The notes: generated from the letters alone by a model not told the origin. 16,584 nucleotides of DNA from JBDSYA01 sp039925865 (GCA_039925865.1 JBDSYA010000138.1:1-16584); one strand, 5' to 3'; positions 7,870 through 15,133 are shown, numbered from the stretch's first letter. Made by a program: numbers and translations.

Positions 7870-7900
7870 TAAACTTAATTGACATATATAAAAGAATCAA
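7870..7900 (-). promoter_or_regulatory. Candidate Bacteroidota-type promoter
   Basis: On the minus strand TTG at 7900-7898 is followed after 20 nt by TAAGTTTA (7877-7870). This resembles the Bacteroidota sigma-A pattern of a TTG box and a TAnnTTTG box. The placement, about 40 bp before the start codon and just upstream of the SD-containing leader, is suitable. AT-rich DNA gives many such matches by chance. Confidence 0.3.
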
Positions 7901-8042
7901 GATTAAATGATTAAGAAGAAGTAAGAAAATAATAAATTTCTATGCAATGAAAAAAAAATTATAATAAATCAAAAATACAACATATTATCAAAATGAATAC
8001 TTTAAATAGATCTGAATTTAAAAATTCCAATCAATTCAAATG

Positions 8043-9557
8043 TTACTTTGTCAGCATCATCATTTTTGACTCACTTAAACCATCAACCTTCAGAGTATAA
8101 TAGTAAACACCGCTTGAAAGCCCTTTCGCATCAAAATTATATTTGTATGAGCCCGGGTTTAAATCTTCATTAACTAATGTTGCAACTTTCTTTCCAAGCA
8201 TATCAAAAACGTTTAATGAAACAAATCCCAATTTCGATATTCCAAATTCTATGTTCGTGAACGGATTATAGGGATTAGGATAATTCTGAAGAAGCTCAAA
8301 GTTTTCAGGTGACTTGGTCGAAAGAATTTTTATATTATCTATAAAATGATATTTTGCTTTTATCTCTGTTCCGGCTCCGGCCATTAGTATATGAGGGTTA
8401 TAAATTCCACCACCGGGTGTGGGTCCGCAGTAATAATTAAAGCTGAATGGGATTTCCTGCAAGCTTTGAAGGCTTGAATTGAAAACAAAATATTTACCTT
8501 GAGAGGGTTCAGAAGCTCCATTTCCGACAAAAACATTTCCAAATTTTCCGATTGTAAATCTCGGATTGATTGTGCCCGATGAAGCCAGTTCAATCGATGA
8601 ATCCATGGCTTGCCCTGTTTGATGATTTAATCTGTAAATTTTCCTTCCGTAAGGAATGTAAACGGAACTGTCTTTTCCTATTGCTATCTGTGAATAAGTG
8701 CCTACAGGATGTGGAACGCTTCTCGCCCACAACTGTGTGAAACCTGTGCCGTTATCTTTCAGAGCATGAAGAAGCCCGCCATCTCTTATTATATAAACAA
8801 CTCCGTTCCTTGAAACTGTAAAGGGAATTTCCTGATCTCCGTCTCCGGCTAATGCTTCCGAAGAATATTTTGTAATTCCTGTTCCTATATCTATTGCAAT
8901 AATTTTTTTGGGAGTGGTAATACTTCCCTCTAAGGCATAAAGAGTATTACCAACAATACACATGCATTCTGCACCCGTGTTTGGAATAATTCTTCTGTTA
9001 GTCCATACCGTGTCTCCGTTTTGGTGATTAATTCTCATTATCCTTTTAGTTCCTGAGCCGGGAATTATCAGATCGCCGTTATCTGTAAAAGCTGCCGTCC
9101 AGATAATGCCTCTCTCCACCGTAAACCTTGATTTCCATACCAGCGCACCGTTATCAGCATTCAAAGCAAAAATTGTATCATTTCCATTTTGCTGAAAGTC
9201 CCTGACATAGACTTTATCATTATTCACGCCCATGATAATATTCACTCCGGAATTTTCTCCGAATGTCCAAACAGGATTTGTACTAAGGAAACTGAATGCT
9301 ACTATAGAAGCTCTTATGGGTGATAAAGAAATATAGCGTGTTGTTGCAAATCTGTTCCCTTCTGTAAAAATTGGCATTCCCCATATTGAATAGGGAGCAT
9401 TAAAAGTTCTGTCAAATCCATTGGGAGTATCAAAAAAATCATTATTGTATCCGTCCCGGTTGCTGTTGCCACCAACTGTTTTCCAGCTTAGGAAACCCTG
9501 AGGATATAAAACTGATGTGATTGAAAAAAGAAAAATAATTATTATTATTTTTTTCAT
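8043..9557 (-). CDS. Secreted PQQ-like beta-propeller protein with T9SS C-terminal sorting domain
   Basis: A 504-residue protein with a short signal peptide (MKKIIIIIFLFSITSVLYPQ, residues 1-20). The body shows repeated PQQ-like propeller blades, recognised by phrases such as DTIFALNADNGALVWKSRF, KRIMRINHQNGDTVW, KKIIAIDIGTG and RKIYRLNHQTGQA. Residues 419-504 form a T9SS type A sorting domain (QNYPNPYNP, NVFDMLGKKVATLVNE, SGVYYY, terminal MMMLTK). No quinone-dehydrogenase catalytic residues can be claimed, so a structural or ligand-binding role is as likely as an enzyme. Unlike its two neighbours it has no Shine-Dalgarno sequence. It is 132 bp downstream of the Omp28-like gene, from which a terminator separates it, so it should have its own promoter. 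No clear terminator was seen in the 211 bp that follow. Confidence 0.88.
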   Translation of the reverse strand: MKKIIIIIFLFSITSVLYPQGFLSWKTVGGNSNRDGYNNDFFDTPNGFDRTFNAPYSIWGMPIFTEGNRFATTRYISLSPIRASIVAFSFLSTNPVWTFGENSGVNIIMGVNNDKVYVRDFQQNGNDTIFALNADNGALVWKSRFTVERGIIWTAAFTDNGDLIIPGSGTKRIMRINHQNGDTVWTNRRIIPNTGAECMCIVGNTLYALEGSITTPKKIIAIDIGTGITKYSSEALAGDGDQEIPFTVSRNGVVYIIRDGGLLHALKDNGTGFTQLWARSVPHPVGTYSQIAIGKDSSVYIPYGRKIYRLNHQTGQAMDSSIELASSGTINPRFTIGKFGNVFVGNGASEPSQGKYFVFNSSLQSLQEIPFSFNYYCGPTPGGGIYNPHILMAGAGTEIKAKYHFIDNIKILSTKSPENFELLQNYPNPYNPFTNIEFGISKLGFVSLNVFDMLGKKVATLVNEDLNPGSYKYNFDAKGLSSGVYYYTLKVDGLSESKMMMLTK

Positions 9558-9630
9558 GGGAATAAAAAATTTAATATAACTTTTATAAATACGTTCAACT
9601 TCTAGTTATAAGAAGTTATGTTTAAGAAAT

Positions 9631-9659
9631 AAAAAAAGCGAGCCGAATAAACGACCCGC
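9631..9659 (-). terminator. Intrinsic terminator of the Omp28-like gene
   Basis: On the minus strand GCGGGTCG (9659-9652) pairs with CGGCTCGC (9645-9638), eight pairs including two G-T wobbles, with a 6-nt TTTATT loop. Seven T residues follow directly (9637-9631). It lies about 30 bp after the stop at 9690 and separates two consecutive T9SS cargo genes. Confidence 0.8.
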
Positions 9660-9689
9660 CTTCGCAAGTAATGAGGTTGTTTGAAAAAA

Positions 9690-10763
9690 TTATTTTGTTA
9701 AAATCATTCGTTTTGTTAAATTGAATTCGTTTGTGCTCAGTGTGTAAAAATAAATTCCGCTTGATAAATTGGATCCGTCAAACTCTACACTATAAACACC
9801 TGCTTTTAAAAATCCGTTTACATAATTATCAACTTCATTTCCTAGAACATCATAAAACTTCAAACTGACATTACCATCTTTAGGAATTGAAAAACTGAAA
9901 TTTGTCGTTGGATTAAACGGATTCGGATAATTTTGAGTAAGGCCGTAATCCTGAATAATTGAACTTTGATTTTGTATTCCAACAGTAGTTGTCAAAGGTG
10001 TTCGCATTGCCTGCTGAACGTTGCTGTTAGTAGAGATGCTTGTACCCTGTTTGTACACAAAAATATTTATGTCACAATTGTTTGGCTCAATCACCTGCGG
10101 AGATATCGGAACAACATATGATAAATTCCTTGTAACCTCTTGTCCTGTTGTCCATGTTCCTGTATGGATGACTTCTCCAAGATCACCGTTCATCATATTT
10201 TTTGCAACGTGATCATGGACGTAGTCATTTACATATCCGGGAGTTCCACAGGCTGAATAATAATTTTGCGGATAAATTAAATTGTTTTCCGTAAGAACAT
10301 AGTTAATATTAAAATCGCCGGTCAAATCCGTTAAAGCTGTAATTACTACTGTGACAGTTAACGTTCGTGAAGTTGCATCATAAGCCTTATTTGAAATTAC
10401 AATACTGACACCCGGCTGGATCAGTGCAGACTGCAACACAACTTCATTATTCCAGGCGTTTCGGTCAATGATTCCTGTCTTTCTTCCGACACTTCCCGAA
10501 GGATAACCGGTATAACCAAATAAAGACCTAATTCCTGCGCTATAAGACAGCCATGGATCGCCTGTTCCGCCATGATATGATAACACAACAGTATTAGGGT
10601 AATTTGTTAATATTTGATCAATAAATTCATGACCGCAAGGGCAATATCCGCACCAAGTTCCGGTGCAGTATTCTAACAATGCATTATTTTGTGAATAAGA
10701 TTTATTTGGGCTAAAGCTTACCAGCATTACAAATAATGAAAAAATTGTAATTAATTTTTTCAT
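9690..10763 (-). CDS. Omp28-related / thioredoxin-like secreted protein with T9SS C-terminal sorting domain
   Basis: This 357-residue exported protein has a signal peptide (residues 1 to about 24, ending YSQ). Immediately after it comes a thioredoxin-like redox motif, EYCTGTWCGYCPCG (31-44), with Cys38 and Cys41 as the CxxC pair and Cys33 and Cys43 flanking. This pattern and the following segment with LTNYPNTVVLSYHGG and FGYTGYPSG match the Omp28-related outer-membrane protein group of Bacteroidota. The middle (about 118-265) looks like a beta-rich domain. Residues 272-357 are a T9SS sorting domain (QNYPNPFNPTT, FYDVLGNEV, SGIYFY, KRMILTK). It may act in disulfide chemistry or adhesion outside the cell, but no function is proven for this group. 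A G-rich SD-like AGGGGG lies 11 nt before ATG, and a terminator follows the gene. Confidence 0.85.
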   Translation of the reverse strand: MKKLITIFSLFVMLVSFSPNKSYSQNNALLEYCTGTWCGYCPCGHEFIDQILTNYPNTVVLSYHGGTGDPWLSYSAGIRSLFGYTGYPSGSVGRKTGIIDRNAWNNEVVLQSALIQPGVSIVISNKAYDATSRTLTVTVVITALTDLTGDFNINYVLTENNLIYPQNYYSACGTPGYVNDYVHDHVAKNMMNGDLGEVIHTGTWTTGQEVTRNLSYVVPISPQVIEPNNCDINIFVYKQGTSISTNSNVQQAMRTPLTTTVGIQNQSSIIQDYGLTQNYPNPFNPTTNFSFSIPKDGNVSLKFYDVLGNEVDNYVNGFLKAGVYSVEFDGSNLSSGIYFYTLSTNEFNLTKRMILTK

Positions 10764-10774
10764 AGAAATAAATT

Positions 10775-10791
10775 CCCCCTAAGGTTTAATT
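10775..10791 (-). promoter_or_regulatory. SD-like site and shared leader motif of the Omp28-like gene
   Basis: On the minus strand AATTAAACCTTAGG (10791-10778) is followed by further G residues, giving AGGGGG (10780-10775), 11 nt before the ATG at 10763. The motif matches the leader of the Asp-box propeller gene (7854-7840) except for one missing C. Confidence 0.6.
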
Positions 10792-11076
10792 TTAGATTGT
10801 AAAATTTTACTCTACATTAAAGTTTTCGATTTAAAAAATCAATGAATAAAATATACAAAGAACGGTTCACAGAAAATTATTGCTTCACCTCCATTAACAA
10901 ACTTCATTTATTTTTGAAGGTGTTCATTGACATTACATATAACAATTAGCAACAAAATTATACAGTAAAATGAAGTAAATGGTATCTCATAAATATCATA
11001 ATGATAAATTTTAAAATTCTAAATTGTTAATTGCTTTTAATACAGCTAATTTGATTCCACTTTATTTAAAATAATA
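10792..11076. other. Divergent intergenic region
   Basis: AT-rich DNA between the divergent Omp28-like gene (minus) and the MlaF-like gene (plus). It must hold promoters for both, but no convincing boxes, operators or structured RNA were recognised. A weak inverted pairing of CACCT (10887-10891) with AGGTG (10917-10921) was noted without further support. Confidence 0.4.
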
Positions 11077-11811
11077 ATGATTGAGATACAAAACTTAAAA
11101 AAGAATTTTGGTGACAAAGAGATACTCAAAGGTATTGATCTGACAATAGAAAAAGGTATTACTTTAGTTATCATTGGACGCAGCGGTGAAGGTAAATCTG
11201 TTTTGCTGAAACATATTATCGGACTTTTGAAACCTGACAGCGGACATATAGAAATAGAAGGTAAAGATATAACCGTCATGCAGGAAAAAGAATTGTATGA
11301 AATGAGAAAGAAATTTGGATTCCTATTTCAGGGAGCTGCTTTATTTGACTCTATGAATGTAGAAGAAAATATAGGGCTAGCCCTGAAAGAAAATACTAAT
11401 TTATCAAAAAAAGAAATAGCAGACATTGTAGCTGAAAAACTGGAAATGGTAGGACTGCCTGATATCCAGCTTATGAAGCCTTCTGATCTCTCGGGTGGTA
11501 TGAAAAAAAGAGTTTCTCTGGCGCGCTCACTGGCTACAAATCCCGAATATATATTTTATGATGAACCTACGACAGGACTAGATCCCGTTATGAGCGATCA
11601 GATAGATGATCTTATTAAAGAGCTTTCCGGAAAGTTAAAAGTTACATCCATTGTTGTGACCCATGACATATTCAGCGTTTATGATGTAGCCGATACGGTG
11701 GCAATGATGCATGAGGGTAAAATTTATTTTAAAGGAACACCTAAGGAGCTTACTGAAACTGATGATCCGCTTATACGGGATTTTCTTAACAGGACTAATA
11801 AAAGAATCTGA
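11077..11811 (+). CDS. ABC transporter ATP-binding protein, MlaF/Mkl-like (phospholipid transport)
   Basis: A 244-residue ABC ATPase with all motifs intact: Walker A GRSGEGKS (residues 34-41), Q-loop FLFQGAALFDS (82-92, Gln85), signature LSGGM (138-142), Walker B YIFYDEP (158-164, Glu163), D-loop GLDP and switch His196 in VTHD. The combination GRSGEGKSVLLKHIIGLLKP, FQGAALFDSM, the LSGGMKKRV signature and PVMSDQIDDLI is typical of MlaF, the ATPase of the MlaFEDB lipid transporter that moves phospholipids between inner and outer membranes. In many relatives the permease mlaE precedes or follows this gene; here neither mlaE nor mlaD is adjacent, so the partners must be elsewhere. It is transcribed alone, convergent with the rhodanese gene and divergent from the Omp28-like gene. 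No Shine-Dalgarno sequence is seen. Confidence 0.88.
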   Translation: MIEIQNLKKNFGDKEILKGIDLTIEKGITLVIIGRSGEGKSVLLKHIIGLLKPDSGHIEIEGKDITVMQEKELYEMRKKFGFLFQGAALFDSMNVEENIGLALKENTNLSKKEIADIVAEKLEMVGLPDIQLMKPSDLSGGMKKRVSLARSLATNPEYIFYDEPTTGLDPVMSDQIDDLIKELSGKLKVTSIVVTHDIFSVYDVADTVAMMHEGKIYFKGTPKELTETDDPLIRDFLNRTNKRI

Positions 11812-11821
11812 GGATTTATTG

Positions 11822-11910
11822 ACTTATGATTTATAATTTTGATTTATGATTTATATGAAGTTAAATAGTAAATCTAAAATCAAAGATCAAAGATCTAAAA
11901 TCTAAATTAA
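11822..11910. repeat. Imperfect AT-rich inverted repeat between convergent genes
   Basis: The left arm (about 11824-11854) has TTATGATTTATAATTTTGAT-like blocks. The right arm (11869-11906) carries the complementary series of ATCTAAAATC and AAAGATC blocks. The pairing is imperfect but long. It sits between the convergent MlaF-like and rhodanese genes, where it could serve as a bidirectional transcription stop, although no clean GC stem is present. Confidence 0.4.
11869..11902 (-). repeat. Short AT-rich dispersed repeat, copy 2
   Basis: On the minus strand this 34-bp segment reads GATTTTAGATC, then TTTGATCTTTGATTTTAGAT, then TTA. It aligns along its length with the plus-strand copy at 445-477, over 11 kb away. 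It forms the right arm of the inverted repeat described at 11822-11910. Confidence 0.5.
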
Positions 11911-11914
11911 AGAT

Positions 11915-12274
11915 CTATTCTACTTCGCCGCCTTCATCTTTCCATCCTTTCCATCCGCCTGCCATTGAAATGACATTATTATATCCGAGCTTCATCAAAG
12001 ATTCGGCCGCCAGAACTGATCTGAATCCCCCGCCACAGTAAAGAACGATCTTTTTATCGTGATCAGGAGTATGCAGATGAATATCTCTTTCAATTATTCC
12101 TTTACCAATGTGAACTGCACCTTTAATTCTTCCCTCCTTAAATTCATTATCCTCTCTTACATCTACCAGCATAAAATCCTCTTTGTTTTCAAACATTTTT
12201 CTAACTTCACCAATACTGCATTCTGTAACATTATCTTTTGCGTCGGAGCATAACTCATGAAATGTTTTTGCCAT
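11915..12274 (-). CDS. Single-domain rhodanese-like sulfurtransferase
   Basis: A 119-residue cytoplasmic protein made almost entirely of one rhodanese domain. Recognisable segments are MLVDVREDNEFKEGRIKGAVHI (residues 35-56), the active-site loop YCGGGFRS (79-86) with catalytic Cys80 that would carry a persulfide, and MAGGWKGW (104-111). The six-residue loop after the cysteine is the size of sulfurtransferases rather than of Cdc25-type phosphatases. The gene is last in a close minus-strand series, 23 bp after pta and downstream of mnmA, which needs a sulfur donor. A role as part of that sulfur relay is attractive but inferred. No Shine-Dalgarno sequence; its end faces the convergent MlaF-like gene. 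Confidence 0.88.
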   Translation of the reverse strand: MAKTFHELCSDAKDNVTECSIGEVRKMFENKEDFMLVDVREDNEFKEGRIKGAVHIGKGIIERDIHLHTPDHDKKIVLYCGGGFRSVLAAESLMKLGYNNVISMAGGWKGWKDEGGEVE

Positions 12275-12297
12275 GATTTGTTTTTTAAATTTTAACT

Positions 12298-13266
12298 TTA
12301 TAAATTTGATATTACCTTGGTCATATTTATTATATCTTCAGCTTTACATCCGCGTGACAGATCCATAACAGGTTTTGAGAGTCCCTGTAAAATTGGACCC
12401 GTTGCTGTTGCACCGCCTATTCGTTCTGTAATTTTGTAAGCGATGTTACCTGAATTCAGATCCGGAAATATAAATACATTTGCATCACCTTTAATTTTTC
12501 CAAGAGGATTTTTTCTTGCAGCTACTTCTTTAACAAAAGCCGCATCAAACTGGAGTTCAGCATCACATACAAGTGAAGGTGTATTTATTTTAGTCAGCTC
12601 ATATGCTTTTAAAATTTTGTTGATTGATTCATCCTTTGCACTTCCTTTTGTCGAGAAGGAAAGAAAAGCAACTCTTGGCCTGATGCCCGTAAGTTTTTTA
12701 AAACTGTTTGCGGTTTGAATCGCAATATCTGAAAGCTGTTCAGCATCAGGAAATGGAATAACGCCGCAATCGGCATATGCAAAAACTTTATCGTGATGAA
12801 AGTTCTTTTCAGGGAATGTAAATAGAAAAAAAGAAGAAACCGTTTTGTTGTTCTTAGAAACTCCGATAATTGAAATAGCATTTCTTATGACTTCAGTGCT
12901 TGAATAAACACTTCCCGCAATTATACCATCTGCATAATTATTTTTAAGCAAAATGCATGAAAATGTCAAAGGATCTCTAATATCCGATTCAGACTTTGAT
13001 AACTCATAATCCTTTTTCTTTGAAGTTTTAATTGCATGATACGATCTGAGAAATTGCGAACTGAAAGCTTCATCAATGATCGTAAGATTTTTATCAGGCG
13101 CAATTGAATGTTCAATGTTTCTCTCTGATATTAATATAATCTTTGCTAATTTTTCCTTTAAAATTATTTTAACTGCAGTATTTACACGTTCATCATATGA
13201 CTCGGGAAAAATAATGGTTTTATTTTTTTTCTTTGATAGTTTACCCAGACGAGTGTAAAGATCCAT
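12298..13266 (-). CDS. pta: Phosphate acetyltransferase
   Basis: A 322-residue enzyme of the short Pta type, which interconverts acetyl-CoA plus phosphate with acetyl phosphate plus CoA. Family landmarks are TIIFPESYDERV (residues 17-28), ADGIIAGSVYSSTEVIRNAI (112-131), the YADCGVIPFPDAEQL segment (164-178), FLSFSTKGSA (201-210), and a C-terminal block reading NSGNIAYKITERIGGATATG followed by PILQGLSKPVMDLSRGC. The length matches stand-alone Pta without the N-terminal regulatory domain. It begins 6 bp after the mnmA stop codon and ends 23 bp before the rhodanese gene, so the three are probably co-transcribed. No acetate kinase gene is in the window. The related phosphotransbutyrylase is a weaker alternative because the C-terminal block is Pta-like. 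Confidence 0.92.
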   Translation of the reverse strand: MDLYTRLGKLSKKKNKTIIFPESYDERVNTAVKIILKEKLAKIILISERNIEHSIAPDKNLTIIDEAFSSQFLRSYHAIKTSKKKDYELSKSESDIRDPLTFSCILLKNNYADGIIAGSVYSSTEVIRNAISIIGVSKNNKTVSSFFLFTFPEKNFHHDKVFAYADCGVIPFPDAEQLSDIAIQTANSFKKLTGIRPRVAFLSFSTKGSAKDESINKILKAYELTKINTPSLVCDAELQFDAAFVKEVAARKNPLGKIKGDANVFIFPDLNSGNIAYKITERIGGATATGPILQGLSKPVMDLSRGCKAEDIINMTKVISNL

Positions 13267-13272
13267 AAATAG

Positions 13273-14370
13273 TTATCCGGTAATTTTATCAATTATACCG
13301 CCTCCAATAATATCTTCACCTATATAAAAAACCGCCGACTGTCCGGGAGTAATCGCCTTCTGAGATTCCTGAAACTTTACTTTGACACATTCCTTTTCAG
13401 TTTGAATTATTTCAGCTTCATGTCCTACATCGTTATATCTAATTTTTACTTTTGCCAGCATTGGCATATCAATTTCACTAAGCTTCATCATGTTGATATC
13501 TCTTGTCATAAATTCATAATTATAAAGTTTATCCTCATCATCGACGTAAACCACATTTTTTTCGGGGTCCAGCTTTGATACATAAATGCGTTTTCCTAAA
13601 GCAATATTTAATCCTCTTCTTTGGCCGATAGTGTAGTATGGATACCCTTTATGAGTGCCTACTTTAATGTCTTTATATAAAACCTCACCGCCGGAAAGAT
13701 TTTCGTTAATTCCGGGCATCCTGATTTCTATCAAGTCTCTGTAATTATCATTAGGAACGAAACATATTTCCTGTGAATCAGGAGTTTCCGCCGGTTTCAA
13801 TCCCAATTTCTTTGCAAGCTCCCGGATATAGGGCTTTGTATATTTTCCAAGTGGGAAAAGAGTTTTGCTTAAAGCATATTGAGAAACTCTCCATAAAGCA
13901 TATGACTGATCTTTTTTCTTATCTGCCGCAGCTGAAACATAATACCTTTGCAGATCTGTATCGAAATTAACATTTGCATAATGACCGGTAGCTATATAAT
14001 CTGCTCCTAAAGATTCAGCTTTTTCAAGTAAAGCTCCCCATTTAATTGACTTATTGCACAAAACACATGGGTTAGGAGTATTACCCTTTAAATATTCAGA
14101 AATAAAATCTTTGATAACAATATCATTGAATTTTTCGGTAAAATCGAGAGTGTAATGATTAAAACCCAGACTATGAGCGACATTTTTAGCGCTATAGATC
14201 GTTTCCAGTGAGCAGCAGCCGGAATCTTTTTCCGGAATATCGTCGTATCCCCATGTTTTCATTGTGATACCGATCAGATTGTACCCCTGTTCCATCAGCA
14301 TTGCAGCCGCAACAGAAGAATCAACTCCCCCGCTCATGGCCATCACAACAGTTTTATTAGTGTTACTCAT
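13273..14370 (-). CDS. mnmA: tRNA-specific 2-thiouridylase
   Basis: A 365-residue enzyme that replaces the C2 oxygen of wobble uridine 34 in Lys, Glu and Gln tRNAs with sulfur, using ATP and a protein persulfide. The PP-loop SGGVDSS (residues 13-19) binds ATP. The two catalytic cysteines are Cys102 in TPNPCVLCN and Cys203 in DSQEICFVP, matching the positions of E. coli Cys102 and Cys199. Other hallmarks are ATGHYA (127-132), KKKDQSYALW (151-160) and YTIGQRRGL. Cys105, which makes a CxxC with Cys102, is often present in the bacterial family. It is first in the mnmA-pta-rhodanese cluster, preceded by a 216-bp region divergent from the lysine-rich protein gene. The ATG at 14370 lacks a Shine-Dalgarno sequence. 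Confidence 0.96.
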   Translation of the reverse strand: MSNTNKTVVMAMSGGVDSSVAAAMLMEQGYNLIGITMKTWGYDDIPEKDSGCCSLETIYSAKNVAHSLGFNHYTLDFTEKFNDIVIKDFISEYLKGNTPNPCVLCNKSIKWGALLEKAESLGADYIATGHYANVNFDTDLQRYYVSAAADKKKDQSYALWRVSQYALSKTLFPLGKYTKPYIRELAKKLGLKPAETPDSQEICFVPNDNYRDLIEIRMPGINENLSGGEVLYKDIKVGTHKGYPYYTIGQRRGLNIALGKRIYVSKLDPEKNVVYVDDEDKLYNYEFMTRDINMMKLSEIDMPMLAKVKIRYNDVGHEAEIIQTEKECVKVKFQESQKAITPGQSAVFYIGEDIIGGGIIDKITG

Positions 14371-14524
14371 TTATTTTTTTATATGTGTTTGAATGCATCA
14401 GTCTTTCTTAATTATCATTTGTTGAATTTTGATAAAGTATAATATTATGAATGACAGGAAGTTAGATTCAAATATTTCATTTCAAAATAGAAATATGGTT
14501 ATTATAATAAAAGATAAAAAAGCA

Positions 14525-14580
14525 TTGTAATTTCATTATAAATGTTTTACTTTAATTTATTCAATTAAATAAAAAAGGAG
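14525..14580 (+). promoter_or_regulatory. Strong Shine-Dalgarno site with a weak promoter candidate
   Basis: AAGGAG at 14575-14580 stands six nucleotides before the ATG at 14587, ideal spacing. Upstream, TTG (14525-14527) is followed after 20 nt by TACTTTAA (14548-14555), which keeps the spacing of the candidate promoter at 7870-7900 but matches the second box poorly. The ribosome binding site is secure; the promoter is a guess. Confidence 0.6.
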
Positions 14581-14586
14581 AAAAGC

Positions 14587-15075
14587 ATGTCAAAAAGAAC
14601 ATTATTAGTAATGGCTTTTTTATTTGTTTTTACTTTTGGCGGTGCGATTAGTGATTTACAAGTATTAACTGCGAAAACTGAGAGCAATACTGAGTTAACC
14701 GATAAAAGGAAAAAGAATAAAAAGAGAACAATAAAGAAATCTAAAAAAAAGAAAAATAACAAAAGATCTTCAGGAAAAAAAGTTTCTAAAAGAAAATCTT
14801 CCGGCAAGAAAAAAGTTACAGGAAAAAAGAAATATTCGGGTAAGAAAAAATCCAAAGGTAATAACAAGAGCAAACGTAAAAATATTAAAAAGAAATCTTC
14901 AAGAAGAAATTCTAACTCCTATAGAAGTACCAATACAGGTACATATAACCCTCCAAAGACTTACGACAATAATAATAGTGATGATAATTCAGGCTCAAGA
15001 GAATATAAACGAAATGAAACGTCTGAGCCAAAAGAAACTTTCAGGAAAGAACCAAAAAAAGAAGGTGAAAACTGA
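14587..15075 (+). CDS. Exported, extremely lysine-rich low-complexity protein
   Basis: No family is recognised. This 162-residue protein begins with an export signal: a basic start (MSKR) and a hydrophobic stretch (residues 6-22), with possible cleavage near residues 20-29. Residues 40-113 are over half lysine and arginine, mixed with Ser, Gly and Asn, and contain SGKK-type repeats at 62-65, 72-76, 79-82 and 84-88. Residues 114-162 are hydrophilic, rich in Asn, Asp, Glu and Pro. The mature chain would be strongly cationic with a mixed-charge tail and probably disordered, suggesting binding to DNA, polysaccharide or another polyanion outside the inner membrane; this is inference. Reality of the gene is supported by an ideal Shine-Dalgarno sequence and an excellent terminator 25 bp after the stop. 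A gene made of A-rich codons could also arise by slippage expansion. Confidence 0.8.
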   Translation: MSKRTLLVMAFLFVFTFGGAISDLQVLTAKTESNTELTDKRKKNKKRTIKKSKKKKNNKRSSGKKVSKRKSSGKKKVTGKKKYSGKKKSKGNNKSKRKNIKKKSSRRNSNSYRSTNTGTYNPPKTYDNNNSDDNSGSREYKRNETSEPKETFRKEPKKEGEN

Positions 15076-15100
15076 TCTTTATTTCAAATATATTTTCAGT

Positions 15101-15133
15101 AACCCGGATAACATTTAGTAATCCGGGTTTTTT
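15101..15133 (+). terminator. Intrinsic terminator of the lysine-rich protein gene
   Basis: AACCCGGAT (15101-15109) pairs perfectly with ATCCGGGTT (15121-15129) around an 11-nt loop, and the run of T residues continues to 15133. It is the cleanest terminator in the window. On the opposite strand no T-run follows, so it acts mainly for plus-strand transcripts. Confidence 0.92.

Noticed and set aside
11046..11279. 77-codon minus-strand frame overlapping the start of the MlaF-like gene
   Set aside because: It is a shadow of the well-supported ABC ATPase on the other strand, with no independent evidence.
12609..12881. 90-codon minus-strand frame inside pta
   Set aside because: Same strand but a different frame within a full-length, motif-complete Pta. 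It is an out-of-frame overlap, not a frameshift.
14565..14873. 102-codon Leu/Phe-rich open frame antisense to the lysine-rich protein gene
   Set aside because: It is the complement of Lys-rich AAA/AAG codons, giving poly-Phe/Leu; the plus-strand gene has the SD, signal peptide and terminator.
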